Below are positions 37,169 to 45,131 of a DNA stretch of 64,000 nt, piece by piece (within the stretch, counting starts at the first letter, position 1; the number at the start of each line of letters is the position of its first letter). The position numbers and the translations under genes are program-made. The notes beneath the pieces were generated by a model. The model made no database searches. It was given only the letters and a program-made list of their open reading frames with translations, and had not been told where the DNA came from. The DNA comes from Pseudoduganella flava (lineage in GTDB: Bacteria > Pseudomonadota > Gammaproteobacteria > Burkholderiales > Burkholderiaceae_D), in assembly GCF_007830495.1 (NCBI RefSeq), contig NZ_VLKW01000001.1, forward strand, positions 1-64,000, read 5' to 3'.

Positions 37169-37941
37169 AACCCGTCCATCCGGTCCGCCCGCAGCGCCGC
37201 GTGCAGGCCGATCATCACGATATTGTCCACGTGCCGCGCCGGCACGGCGAGGGCCGGCATCACCCAGGCGGCGGCGCCGCCGGAAATGATACATGCGGCG
37301 CCGGCGTGCGCGGCAAGCGCCCGTTCAATCGCGCCGGCCTGCGCCGACAGGCAGCCGGACAGGATCGCGTCATCGGTATTGTCCGCGAACACGGGCGGCA
37401 CTGCGGCGCCGGGTGCGATCTGCGGCAGCTGCGCCGTGTTGCGCGCCAGCGAGCCGGCCATCAGCGCGAGGCCCGGCAGGATCATGCCGCCGATGAAGAC
37501 ACCATCCGCCGTCACCGCATCCACCGTCGTCGCGGTGCCGCAATTGGCAACGACGACCGCGCTCCCAGGCACCAGCGCTCGCGCGCCGATCGCCGCAGCG
37601 AAACGGTCGCAGCCCAGTTGTGTCGGCTGACGATAGCCGTTGACCAGGCCCGCCCGCGCGGGCACGGAAGCGAACCATTCGACCACTGCGGCTGGTGCCC
37701 ACTCCGCCAGCAGCACGGCCAGCGCATCCTGCACACCGGCACCGGCCACGTTCGCCACCAGCACCCGTTGCGGCTCGCCGCCGGCCTGGCGCCATTGCGC
37801 CGCCAGCGCCGGCAGGTCCGCATGCGGCACGGCGCCTTGCGCCAGCCATTGTCCCGGCGCCGCGGCCGCATCGGCCAGCGCCCACTTGACGCGGGTATTG
37901 CCCGCGTCGATCAGCAGCCAGCGCATCGATGCCCCACTCAT
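37162..37941 (-). CDS. coaX: Type III pantothenate kinase
   Basis: The 259-residue enzyme phosphorylates pantothenate, the first step to coenzyme A. DAGNTRVKWALAD is the N-terminal phosphate-binding motif, GCDRFAAAIGARAL the dimer/substrate motif, and VVVANCGTATTVDAV the second ATP motif. The ATG at 37941 overlaps the birA stop (ATGA) and is preferred; an ATG at 37926 would also fit the family. Type III kinases are not inhibited by CoA. A similar birA-coaX order is known in other betaproteobacteria. Confidence 0.92.
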   Translation of the reverse strand: MSGASMRWLLIDAGNTRVKWALADAAAAPGQWLAQGAVPHADLPALAAQWRQAGGEPQRVLVANVAGAGVQDALAVLLAEWAPAAVVEWFASVPARAGLVNGYRQPTQLGCDRFAAAIGARALVPGSAVVVANCGTATTVDAVTADGVFIGGMILPGLALMAGSLARNTAQLPQIAPGAAVPPVFADNTDDAILSGCLSAQAGAIERALAAHAGAACIISGGAAAWVMPALAVPARHVDNIVMIGLHAALRADRMDGLC

Positions 37942-38735
37942 GCAAGCCTCAACGACACATCGCCGGACAGCACGGCCACGCGGCCCTGCGGCGTATCGAG
38001 CAGCAGGCGGCCATGCTCGTCGACGCCGGCCGCGCGGCCTTGCTGCACCACGTTGCCGTTGTCGAGGATGTTGACCTGCTCGCCGCGCCATGCCTGCAGC
38101 GCGTTCCAGCGCTCACAGAACGGTGCGAAGCCCGTGTCGTCGAACTCGGCCAGCACGGCGGCAAGGCGGGTCAGCAGCCGGGCCACGAGTTCGTTGCGGT
38201 CCATCCGCGCCAGCCACGGCGCCGCCGCGACCTGGCGGCCGATGGCGGCCTCGAGTTCGTCCGGCATGATGAGGTTCAAACCGCAGCCGACCACGGCCCA
38301 GATCGTGCCGTCCGCCGCGGCATGCGTCTCGACGAGAATGCCGGCCAGCTTCGCGCCGTCCTTCATCAGGTCGTTCGGCCACTTCAGCTGCACCGGCACC
38401 CCGAGTGCGGAAACCGTCTCGGCCAACGCGACGCCGACCGCCAGCGGCAGTCCCGCGAGACGATGCAACGGACCGCGCAACGGCCACGCCAGCGAGAACG
38501 TCAGCGCGGCGCCCGGCGCGGACAGCCAGCTGCGGCCGGCGCGGCCGCGGCCCGCCGTCTGCCGTTCGGCGATGCGGAACACGGCGCCGCGCAACGTGCC
38601 GGCGGCGGCGCGCGCCAGCAGGTCGGCGTTCGTCGATCCCGTCTCGGCGACGGCTTCGATGGTCACGTGGGCGGCGCCGGCGGCGCAGCGCGCGTGGATC
38701 GCGGCGGCATCGGGCGCGGTGGTCGGTTCAGTCAT
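37938..38735 (-). CDS. birA: Biotin-[acetyl-CoA-carboxylase] ligase
   Basis: The 265-residue ligase attaches biotin to the carrier domain of acetyl-CoA carboxylase. The biotin-binding loop is GRGRAGRSW and the catalytic-core lysine is in VQLKWPNDLM. The N-terminal DNA-binding helix-turn-helix of E. coli BirA is absent, so it is probably not a repressor. It overlaps coaX by 4 bases downstream and the SDR gene by 4 bases upstream. Confidence 0.92.
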   Translation of the reverse strand: MTEPTTAPDAAAIHARCAAGAAHVTIEAVAETGSTNADLLARAAAGTLRGAVFRIAERQTAGRGRAGRSWLSAPGAALTFSLAWPLRGPLHRLAGLPLAVGVALAETVSALGVPVQLKWPNDLMKDGAKLAGILVETHAAADGTIWAVVGCGLNLIMPDELEAAIGRQVAAAPWLARMDRNELVARLLTRLAAVLAEFDDTGFAPFCERWNALQAWRGEQVNILDNGNVVQQGRAAGVDEHGRLLLDTPQGRVAVLSGDVSLRLA

Positions 38736-39505
38736 GGTGCGTGCTTCCTGGCCTTGCGCGGCGCGCGGGCAAAGGCGAGATCATACAGCGCGTCCGGCAG
38801 CATCCGCAGCAGCTTCGCGACGACGCCCATCTGCCACGGGATCACGCGGTAGCGCGCGCCGCGCGCGATCGTGCGCACGGCCCGTTCGGCGAACGCCTCG
38901 GGTGTCATCAGGAACGGCATGTGGTACTTGTTATGGCGCGTCATCGGCGTGTCGATATAGCCCGGCGCGATCGTCACGACGCGAATGCCGTGCCGGCGCA
39001 TCTCCAGCCGCAGCGATTCGCAATACGTGACGACGGCCGCCTTCGATGCGCTGTAGCCGCCACCGCCGGGCAGGCCGCGCACGCCGGCCACGCTGGCGAT
39101 GCCCACCAGCGTGCCGGAACCCTGCTCGCGCATCGCATCGATGAACGGTGCGAACGTGGCGACGGTCGCCGTGACGTTGGTGGCGATGATCGATTCGAAC
39201 ACGGGCAGGTCTTCCGGCCGCTCGGTCAGCGTGCCGTGCGAGATGCCGGCGCTGGCAATGACGATGTCGATGCCGCCGGCGCGGGCGATGAAGTCCTGTG
39301 CGGCATCGGCCAGCGCGGCATGGTCGCACACGTCGCCGGCGTAGATGTGGGTGGGGCAGGGCAGGGCGGCGGCCAGCTCGCCCAGCGCGTCAGCCCGGCG
39401 GGCGAACAGGCCGAGTGTCGCGCCTTCGCTTGCGTAGCGGGCCGCGAGCGCGGCGCCGATGCCGCTGGAAGCGCCCGTGATGAAGACGCGCGGCCCCGCG
39501 GGCAT
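38732..39505 (-). CDS. SDR family oxidoreductase
   Basis: The 257-residue short-chain dehydrogenase has the nucleotide-binding glycine motif GASSGIGAAL near residue 12, the NAG-like ASAGIS strand and the catalytic YSASKAAV. The substrate is not predictable; it resembles the DltE/YqjQ-type classical SDRs. Its start overlaps the dsbA stop (TAATG), and its stop overlaps birA (ATGA), so it is co-translated in the argS-to-SPOR run. Confidence 0.9.
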   Translation of the reverse strand: MPAGPRVFITGASSGIGAALAARYASEGATLGLFARRADALGELAAALPCPTHIYAGDVCDHAALADAAQDFIARAGGIDIVIASAGISHGTLTERPEDLPVFESIIATNVTATVATFAPFIDAMREQGSGTLVGIASVAGVRGLPGGGGYSASKAAVVTYCESLRLEMRRHGIRVVTIAPGYIDTPMTRHNKYHMPFLMTPEAFAERAVRTIARGARYRVIPWQMGVVAKLLRMLPDALYDLAFARAPRKARKHAP

Positions 39506-40173
39506 TACTTCTTCTCGGCCTTGGCCTTGGCGACCAGGTAGTCGAGCACCTGCGTGGTGGCCTGTTGCTGTTTCGCTTCCGTGTCCAGGTCCTTGTTGGC
39601 CTGGCCCGTCAGGCTGGGCGAAGCCTGCCAGCGGCCGTCGACGACGATCAGCGGCCAGTACTCGATCTTGTAGGCATCCATCATCGCGCCGGCGCGGCGC
39701 ACCTTGCCGGCCACGCCGAACGAACGGTAGGTATCGATGAATTTCTGCTTGTCGATACCGTTCTTCGCCACCCAGTCGAACACCGCCTCGTCACGCGTGA
39801 AGTCCTGGCGTTCCTCGTGCAGCGCGTGCAGCACCTTGCCCTGGAACTGGTCCGCGAGGCCCATCGATTCGAGCGTGTAGTACAGCTTCTGCTGCGGCGC
39901 CATGCGCTCGTTGTACGGCACGTGCACGCGCTTGAAGACGATGTTGTCGCCCTGTTTCTTCACCCAGGCGGTCAGCAGCGGGTCGAACGTATTGCAGTGC
40001 GGGCACCAGTAAGCGAAGAACTCGATCACTTCCACCTTCTTGCCGGAGTCGGTCGGCTGCGGCGTCGGCAAGGCCTGGTACTCGGCGCCTTCCTTCGGCG
40101 CGGCGGGCGATGCCACGGCAGCGGCGGTGAAGGCCAGCGTGGCGCAGGCGGCAAACAGGATCTTCTTCAGCAT
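39505..40173 (-). CDS. dsbA: Thiol:disulfide interchange protein DsbA
   Basis: The 222-residue periplasmic oxidase has a signal peptide (MLKKILFAACATLAFTAAAV), a thioredoxin fold with inserted helical domain, and the active site CPHC (Cys57-Cys60, in FFAYWCPHCNTF). The cis-proline loop reads YWPLIVVDG, where Leu follows the Pro and the usual Thr/Val-Pro context is altered. It introduces disulfides into exported proteins. The ATG at 40173 begins the signal peptide, 16 bases behind the upstream SPOR gene. Confidence 0.9.
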   Translation of the reverse strand: MLKKILFAACATLAFTAAAVASPAAPKEGAEYQALPTPQPTDSGKKVEVIEFFAYWCPHCNTFDPLLTAWVKKQGDNIVFKRVHVPYNERMAPQQKLYYTLESMGLADQFQGKVLHALHEERQDFTRDEAVFDWVAKNGIDKQKFIDTYRSFGVAGKVRRAGAMMDAYKIEYWPLIVVDGRWQASPSLTGQANKDLDTEAKQQQATTQVLDYLVAKAKAEKK

Positions 40174-40189
40174 GTGTATCGTCTCTCCA

Positions 40190-40867
40190 TCATTTCTGGT
40201 TGCGGACAACGGCCACGTCGACGCCGTTTTCGGACAGCTTGCTGCGCACCTTGTTCATCGCCTCGACCTGCGTGAACGGTCCCACGCGCACGCGATGCAG
40301 CACGCCGGAATCGGTGCTGCGATCGGACACGCTGGCCTCGAAGCCCAGCAGCGCCAGCTTGGCGCGCACGGCTTCGGCGTCGGACGTCTCGCGGTAGGCG
40401 CCGGCCTGCAGATAATAAACCCACTTGTCTTCGCCGGCAGCCGATGGGGCCGGGGCGGCCGCCTGGGCCGGCGGCGCGGCCGTGTTCAGCGGCGCGGGCG
40501 GCGTGGCTTTCGGTTCCGGCTGGCCCTGGATGCGGTCGACCACGGCCTGCAGCGGATCCGGGGCCGGGGCGGCGGGTGCGGGCGCCGGACGGGCCGGTGC
40601 CGGCGCGGCGCCCGTCGAATCGCGTTCGAATTCGCGGTTCGCGCTGCGCACCGCCTCGCGGTTGCCGTACATCGGCTTGTTCGGATCGGCGATCTGGCCC
40701 GACGATTCGGCTGGCTTCGCGGTGCGCGCCGCCCGTTCGGTGAACGGGGATTGCCCCTTCGTGATCATCAGCGCCACGATCACCGCGATCACGAGGCCGA
40801 TGACGAGGCCGATGATGATGCCTACCAGTGTGCTGCCCTGTTGTCGCAACGAGGAACGGAAAGCCAT
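40190..40867 (-). CDS. SPOR domain-containing, FtsN-like protein
   Basis: The 225-residue product has a cytosolic stub, one membrane helix (STLVGIIIGLVIGLVIAVIV), a long Pro/Ala linker and a C-terminal SPOR domain (YYLQAGAYRETSDAEAVRAK to VRVGPFTQVEAMNKVRSKL). The layout is that of FtsN, which activates septal wall synthesis, though the essential FtsN motif cannot be confirmed. It lies between argS (28-base gap) and dsbA. Confidence 0.85.
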   Translation of the reverse strand: MAFRSSLRQQGSTLVGIIIGLVIGLVIAVIVALMITKGQSPFTERAARTAKPAESSGQIADPNKPMYGNREAVRSANREFERDSTGAAPAPARPAPAPAAPAPDPLQAVVDRIQGQPEPKATPPAPLNTAAPPAQAAAPAPSAAGEDKWVYYLQAGAYRETSDAEAVRAKLALLGFEASVSDRSTDSGVLHRVRVGPFTQVEAMNKVRSKLSENGVDVAVVRNQK

Positions 40868-40895
40868 TGTGCGTCGAAGTCCTTTCAGAACGTTG

Positions 40896-42608
40896 TTACA
40901 TTTGCTGCGGCGCGGACACGCCGATCAGCGCCAGGCCGTTGCGCAGCACCTGCCGCGTCGCCACCACGAGCGCGAGGCGCGCGAGCTTCAGCGGCTCGTT
41001 GTCGTCCAGCAGCCACTTGTGCGCGAAGTAGTAGCTGTGCAGTTCGCCGGCCAGTTCGCGCAGGTAGAACGCGATCTGGTGCGGGCCCAGTTCGGACTGG
41101 GCGCGCTGCAGGATTTCCGGATACGCGGCCAGCTTGGCCAGCAGGCTCGCTTCATGCGGCGTCGTCAACGGCGCCAGGTCGACGCCGGCCAGCTGCGCCT
41201 CGTCGCCGCCCCAGTTCGCAAGGGCCGAGCAGATCCGCGCATGCGCGTACTGCACGTAGTAGACGGGGTTCTCGTCGTTGGTCGCCAGCGCCACGTCCAC
41301 GTCGAACACGAATTCCGTATCGGCCTTGCGCGAGATGAGGAAGAAGCGCACCGCGTCGCGGCCCTTCGTGACGTCGCCGCCGCCGGACCATTCGATCAGG
41401 TCGCGCACCGTCACGTAGGAGCCGGCACGCTTGGAGATCTTCACCTCGGCGCCATCCTTCATCACGGTGACCATCTTGTGCAGCACGTAGTCGGGGAAGC
41501 CCTGCGGGATGCCCAGGCCGACGGCCTGCAGGCCGGCGCGCACGCGGGCGATCGTGCCGTGGTGGTCCGAGCCCTGCACGTTGATCGCCTGGCCGTAGCC
41601 GCGCTGGAACTTGACGATGTGGTAGGCGACGTCCGGCACGAAGTACGTGTAGGTGCCGTCGGTCTTCTTCATCACGCGGTCCTTGTCGTCGCCGTAGTCG
41701 GTCGTGCGCAGCCACAGCGCGCCGCCTTCCTCGTACGTGTGGCCGTTGGCGATCAGCGCCTGCACGGCCGCTTCCACCTTGCCGTCCTTGTACAGCGACG
41801 ACTCCAGGTAGTAATTGTCGAACTTCACGCCAAAGGCCTGCAGGTCGATGTCCTGTTCGTTGCGCAAGTACGTTACGGCGAAGGCACGGATCGATTCGAG
41901 GTCGTCCACATTGCCGGAACCGGTGACGGGCGCGCCGTCGCTGGCCGACACGGTCTTCTTGGCGAGGAAGTCGGCCGCGATATCGGCGATGTAGTCGCCG
42001 TTGTAGGCCGATTCGGGCCACTCGGCGTCGCCCGGCTTGAAGCCGCGGGCGCGCGCCTGCACGGAGACGGCCAGCGTGTGGATCTGCACGCCCGCGTCGT
42101 TGTAATAGAACTCGCGCGTCACGTCATAGCCCTGCGCTTCGAACAGCGACGACAGCGCATCGCCCAGCGCGGCCTGGCGGCCATGGCCCACGTGCAGCGG
42201 GCCGGTCGGGTTGGCGGACACGAATTCGATGATCACGCGCTTGCCGGCGCCGGCGTCGGTGCGGCCGTATTCGGCACCCTGGGCCAGCACGGTCTTGACG
42301 ACGGACTGCTTGGCGGCATCGGTGACGCGCAGGTTGATGAAGCCGGGGCCCGCGATGTCGGCCGACGCGACCAGCGCCTTCCCTTCGGGATTGTCCAGCA
42401 GCGCGGTGACGATCTTCTGCGCCAGTTCGCGCGGGTTCATCTTCAGCTGCTTGGCCAGTTGCATGGCGATGTTGCAGGCGCAATCGCCGTGGGCGGGATC
42501 GCGCGGGCGCTCCAGAACCACGTTGGCGGTCACTTCGGCGCCGGCCAGCAGGGGGGCCAGGGCGGCCTGGAACAGGGCGGCGATCTGTTGTTTTTGTTGG
42601 GCGAGCAT
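40896..42608 (-). CDS. argS: Arginyl-tRNA synthetase
   Basis: The 570-residue class I synthetase has the N-terminal additional domain of ArgRS, the HIGH motif as HVGH in [15 protein letters not shown], and the C-terminal anticodon domain ([13 protein letters not shown] to [18 protein letters not shown]). It charges tRNA-Arg. It starts a minus-strand run of seven genes ending at 36485. A promoter with TATAAT lies 65 bases upstream. Confidence 0.96.
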   Translation of the reverse strand: MLAQQKQQIAALFQAALAPLLAGAEVTANVVLERPRDPAHGDCACNIAMQLAKQLKMNPRELAQKIVTALLDNPEGKALVASADIAGPGFINLRVTDAAKQSVVKTVLAQGAEYGRTDAGAGKRVIIEFVSANPTGPLHVGHGRQAALGDALSSLFEAQGYDVTREFYYNDAGVQIHTLAVSVQARARGFKPGDAEWPESAYNGDYIADIAADFLAKKTVSASDGAPVTGSGNVDDLESIRAFAVTYLRNEQDIDLQAFGVKFDNYYLESSLYKDGKVEAAVQALIANGHTYEEGGALWLRTTDYGDDKDRVMKKTDGTYTYFVPDVAYHIVKFQRGYGQAINVQGSDHHGTIARVRAGLQAVGLGIPQGFPDYVLHKMVTVMKDGAEVKISKRAGSYVTVRDLIEWSGGGDVTKGRDAVRFFLISRKADTEFVFDVDVALATNDENPVYYVQYAHARICSALANWGGDEAQLAGVDLAPLTTPHEASLLAKLAAYPEILQRAQSELGPHQIAFYLRELAGELHSYYFAHKWLLDDNEPLKLARLALVVATRQVLRNGLALIGVSAPQQM

Positions 42609-42673
42609 GGGCTAGATTCGACGGGAGGTAAATCGATGTAAAGAACGCGCTACACGCGTCTGAAAGATCGGAC

Positions 42674-42703
42674 ATTATACCGGTTTGCGCCTCGCGGCAA
42701 TAA
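42674..42703 (-). promoter_or_regulatory. Putative sigma-70 promoter of the argS operon
   Basis: On the minus strand TTATTG (complement of 42698-42703) and TATAAT (complement of 42674-42679) are separated by 18 bases. The -10 box is a perfect consensus, and the leader to the argS start would be about 60 bases. Confidence 0.55.
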
Positions 42704-42760
42704 GGAGCCGGCTGAGCGGCTGCTACAATCCCGCCCTCCCAAGCATCAGGAAAGATTACG

Positions 42761-44491
42761 ATGAACAAGCGTCCGACGCTGACTCTGAAGTCCAAGCCAG
42801 CCCCGGCCACGAAAAAAAACGCCGCGCGCAAGCCGGCGGGCGCGAACCCGGCGGCGCCGAAAGCCAGCCCGAAGGCCGGCCCGAAGGCCACGCCGGCCCA
42901 GCGGCCCGCGGCCGCGCCGCAAGCCGGCCCGAAAGCGGCACCGGCACAGAAAGGGCCGCGGAAGACGGGTGCCCAGGCGGCCCCGAAGTCGGCCCCGAAG
43001 TCGGCCCCAAACGCTGCGCCGCAGGCGCGCCCGGCACCTGCCGCGGGCGCACCGGAGCGCGGCCCGTGGGACGCCGGCCGGGTCAGGGCCGCGGCGCCCG
43101 TGCCTGAACAGCGCTCGGCCCGCCCCGAGGCGGGACAGGGCCTGCGCGGCAGCCACCATCGTGACCTGAAGCCGCGCGTGCAGACGGAATTCCAGGCCGA
43201 ACTGAAGTCCGATTCGCTCGCGTTCGCGCTGTTGGGTGCCGCCACGGCCGTCGTCCAGGTGCGCGGCGGCATGGCGCTGCCGCAGGCGCTGGCCGGCGTG
43301 TTCACGAGCACCGGCGCCACGCCGCAGGCGCGCGGCGCGATTCAGGACGTGGCTTACCGTGCGATGCGCCAGCTGGGCCGCAGCGAGGCACTGGTGGCGG
43401 CGATGGCGCCGAAAGCGCCCGATCCGCTGGTCGCCGCGCTGCTGGCCGCCGCGCTGCCGCTGATGCAGGCCGGCGAGGACGGCCCGGCGCCGTACGAGGC
43501 GTTCACCGTCGTCGACCAGGCCGTCACGGCGGCCGCTTCGCATCCGGACACGGTGCGCGCGAAGGGCATGGTCAACGCGCTGCTGCGCCGCTTCCTGCGC
43601 GAGCGCGACACGCTGCTCGAATCGGTGTGCCAGCAGCCGCCGGCACGCTGGAACTACCCGCAATGGTGGATCGACGCGGCGATCACCGCTTACCCGCAGG
43701 ACTGGCAGGCCGTCCTGACGGCGGGTAACCGGGCGCCGCCGCTGACGTTGCGCGTGAATACCCGCAAGGGCACCGTGGAAGATTATCTGCGCACCCTGGC
43801 CGAGGCGAACATCGGCGCGCGCCAGGTGGGCCCGCAGGCGGTCAGGCTGGACAAACCGGTCGGCGTGCATCAGATTCCGGGCTTCACGGACGGGCGCGTG
43901 TCGGTGCAGGATGCCAGTGCCCAGCTCGCCGCGCCGCTGCTCGACGTACGGGACGGCATGCGTGTCCTGGACGCCTGCGCGGCGCCGGGCGGCAAGACGG
44001 GCCACCTGCTGGAACTGGCGGACGTGGACCTGACGGCGCTCGATGCCGATCCGCAGCGCCTGGCCCGCGTCGGCGAAAACCTGGACCGGCTGGGGCTGTC
44101 CGCGACGTTGCGGCCGGCCGAGGCGCAGGCGCGCGACTGGTGGGACGGCCAGCCGTTCGACCGCATCCTGGCGGACGTGCCTTGCACGGCGTCCGGCATC
44201 GTGCGGCGCCACCCGGATATCCGCTGGCTGCGCCGCAAGTCCGATACGCTCCAACTTGCAACACTTTCTGCCCAAATTCTCGACAATCTTTGGCAGATGC
44301 TACGGCCCAATGGTAAATTGCTGTTCGTGACATGTTCGTTGTGGCCGCAGGAATCCGAGGCGCAGGCGGCCGCTTTCGCGGTGCGCAATCGCGCCACGCG
44401 ACTCGATGCGCCCGGTCAGCTGCTGCCGGTGGGCGGTGCCGAACAGGATCACGACGGCCTGTTCTACGCGTTGTTCCAGAAGGATGCGTGA
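42761..44491 (+). CDS. rsmB: 16S rRNA (cytosine-967 C5)-methyltransferase RsmB
   Basis: The 576-residue protein has an unusual N-terminal extension of about 130 residues rich in Lys, Ala and Pro. It is followed by a NusB-like RNA-binding domain (about 150-290) and the methyltransferase domain with SAM loop DACAAPGGKTGHLLEL, the Pro-Cys motif DVPCTASGIVRRHPDI and the catalytic FVTCSLWPQE. It methylates C967 of 16S rRNA. The basic tail is inferred to be disordered and RNA-binding. rsmB is followed by DUF4390 and ntrY, a conserved betaproteobacterial order. Confidence 0.94.
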   Translation: MNKRPTLTLKSKPAPATKKNAARKPAGANPAAPKASPKAGPKATPAQRPAAAPQAGPKAAPAQKGPRKTGAQAAPKSAPKSAPNAAPQARPAPAAGAPERGPWDAGRVRAAAPVPEQRSARPEAGQGLRGSHHRDLKPRVQTEFQAELKSDSLAFALLGAATAVVQVRGGMALPQALAGVFTSTGATPQARGAIQDVAYRAMRQLGRSEALVAAMAPKAPDPLVAALLAAALPLMQAGEDGPAPYEAFTVVDQAVTAAASHPDTVRAKGMVNALLRRFLRERDTLLESVCQQPPARWNYPQWWIDAAITAYPQDWQAVLTAGNRAPPLTLRVNTRKGTVEDYLRTLAEANIGARQVGPQAVRLDKPVGVHQIPGFTDGRVSVQDASAQLAAPLLDVRDGMRVLDACAAPGGKTGHLLELADVDLTALDADPQRLARVGENLDRLGLSATLRPAEAQARDWWDGQPFDRILADVPCTASGIVRRHPDIRWLRRKSDTLQLATLSAQILDNLWQMLRPNGKLLFVTCSLWPQESEAQAAAFAVRNRATRLDAPGQLLPVGGAEQDHDGLFYALFQKDA

Positions 44492-44552
44492 GGATGCGTA
44501 GAGGGTCGGATTTGGCTCTGTCTTGGCTTTTTAACCACCATTTTTGGCGCAC

Positions 44553-45131
44553 GTGACCTTCCGATTCGTTCGTTTCCTCTGTTGGCAACTGCTGCTGATG
44601 CTGGCCTGCGCCCTGCCGCAGGCCGCGCACGCTGCCGCCGAAGGAACCGTGGAGATCACGCGTGCCTACATCGAAGCGGCGGAGGAGGGCTATCGCCTGA
44701 ACGCCGCCTATTCGTTCGACCTGAATCACGGCGTCGAGGACGCGCTGCAGTATGGCGTGGCCGTCAATTTCACGACCGAGATCGCCTTCACCCGGCCGCG
44801 CTGGTACTGGTTCGACGAGAAGGCCGTGACCGCCAAGCGCACGCACAAGCTTTGGTACAATGTGCTCACGCGCCAGTACCACGTCCAGATCGTCGGCAGC
44901 GTGCAGCAAACCTTTGAATCGCTCGACGACGCGCTGTTCTTCATCCGCCGGCCGACGCGCTGGGTGGTGGCGCCGCGCGGCGCGCTGAAGGTCGGCGAAG
45001 TCTATAACGTCACCCTCAGCATGGGCATGGACCGCGATTTCCTGCCCAAACCGATCCAGGTCAACGCCTTCAACAACCGCGACTGGACCTTGTCGTCCCA
45101 GAAGAGAACCTTCCAGTACAGGGCAGAGTAA
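44553..45131 (+). CDS. DUF4390 domain-containing exported protein
   Basis: The 192-residue product has a signal peptide (MTFRFVRFLCWQLLLMLACA, cleavage after AHAA) and the DUF4390 body, including YSFDLNHGVEDALQYGVAVN, RPRWYWFDEK and YHVQIVGSVQQTFESLDDAL. The family is periplasmic and uncharacterised, and it regularly precedes an NtrY-type kinase, as here. A GTG at 44553 is chosen; an in-frame TTG three codons earlier is possible. The kinase starts at the base right after its stop, so they are coupled. Confidence 0.88.
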   Translation: MTFRFVRFLCWQLLLMLACALPQAAHAAAEGTVEITRAYIEAAEEGYRLNAAYSFDLNHGVEDALQYGVAVNFTTEIAFTRPRWYWFDEKAVTAKRTHKLWYNVLTRQYHVQIVGSVQQTFESLDDALFFIRRPTRWVVAPRGALKVGEVYNVTLSMGMDRDFLPKPIQVNAFNNRDWTLSSQKRTFQYRAE

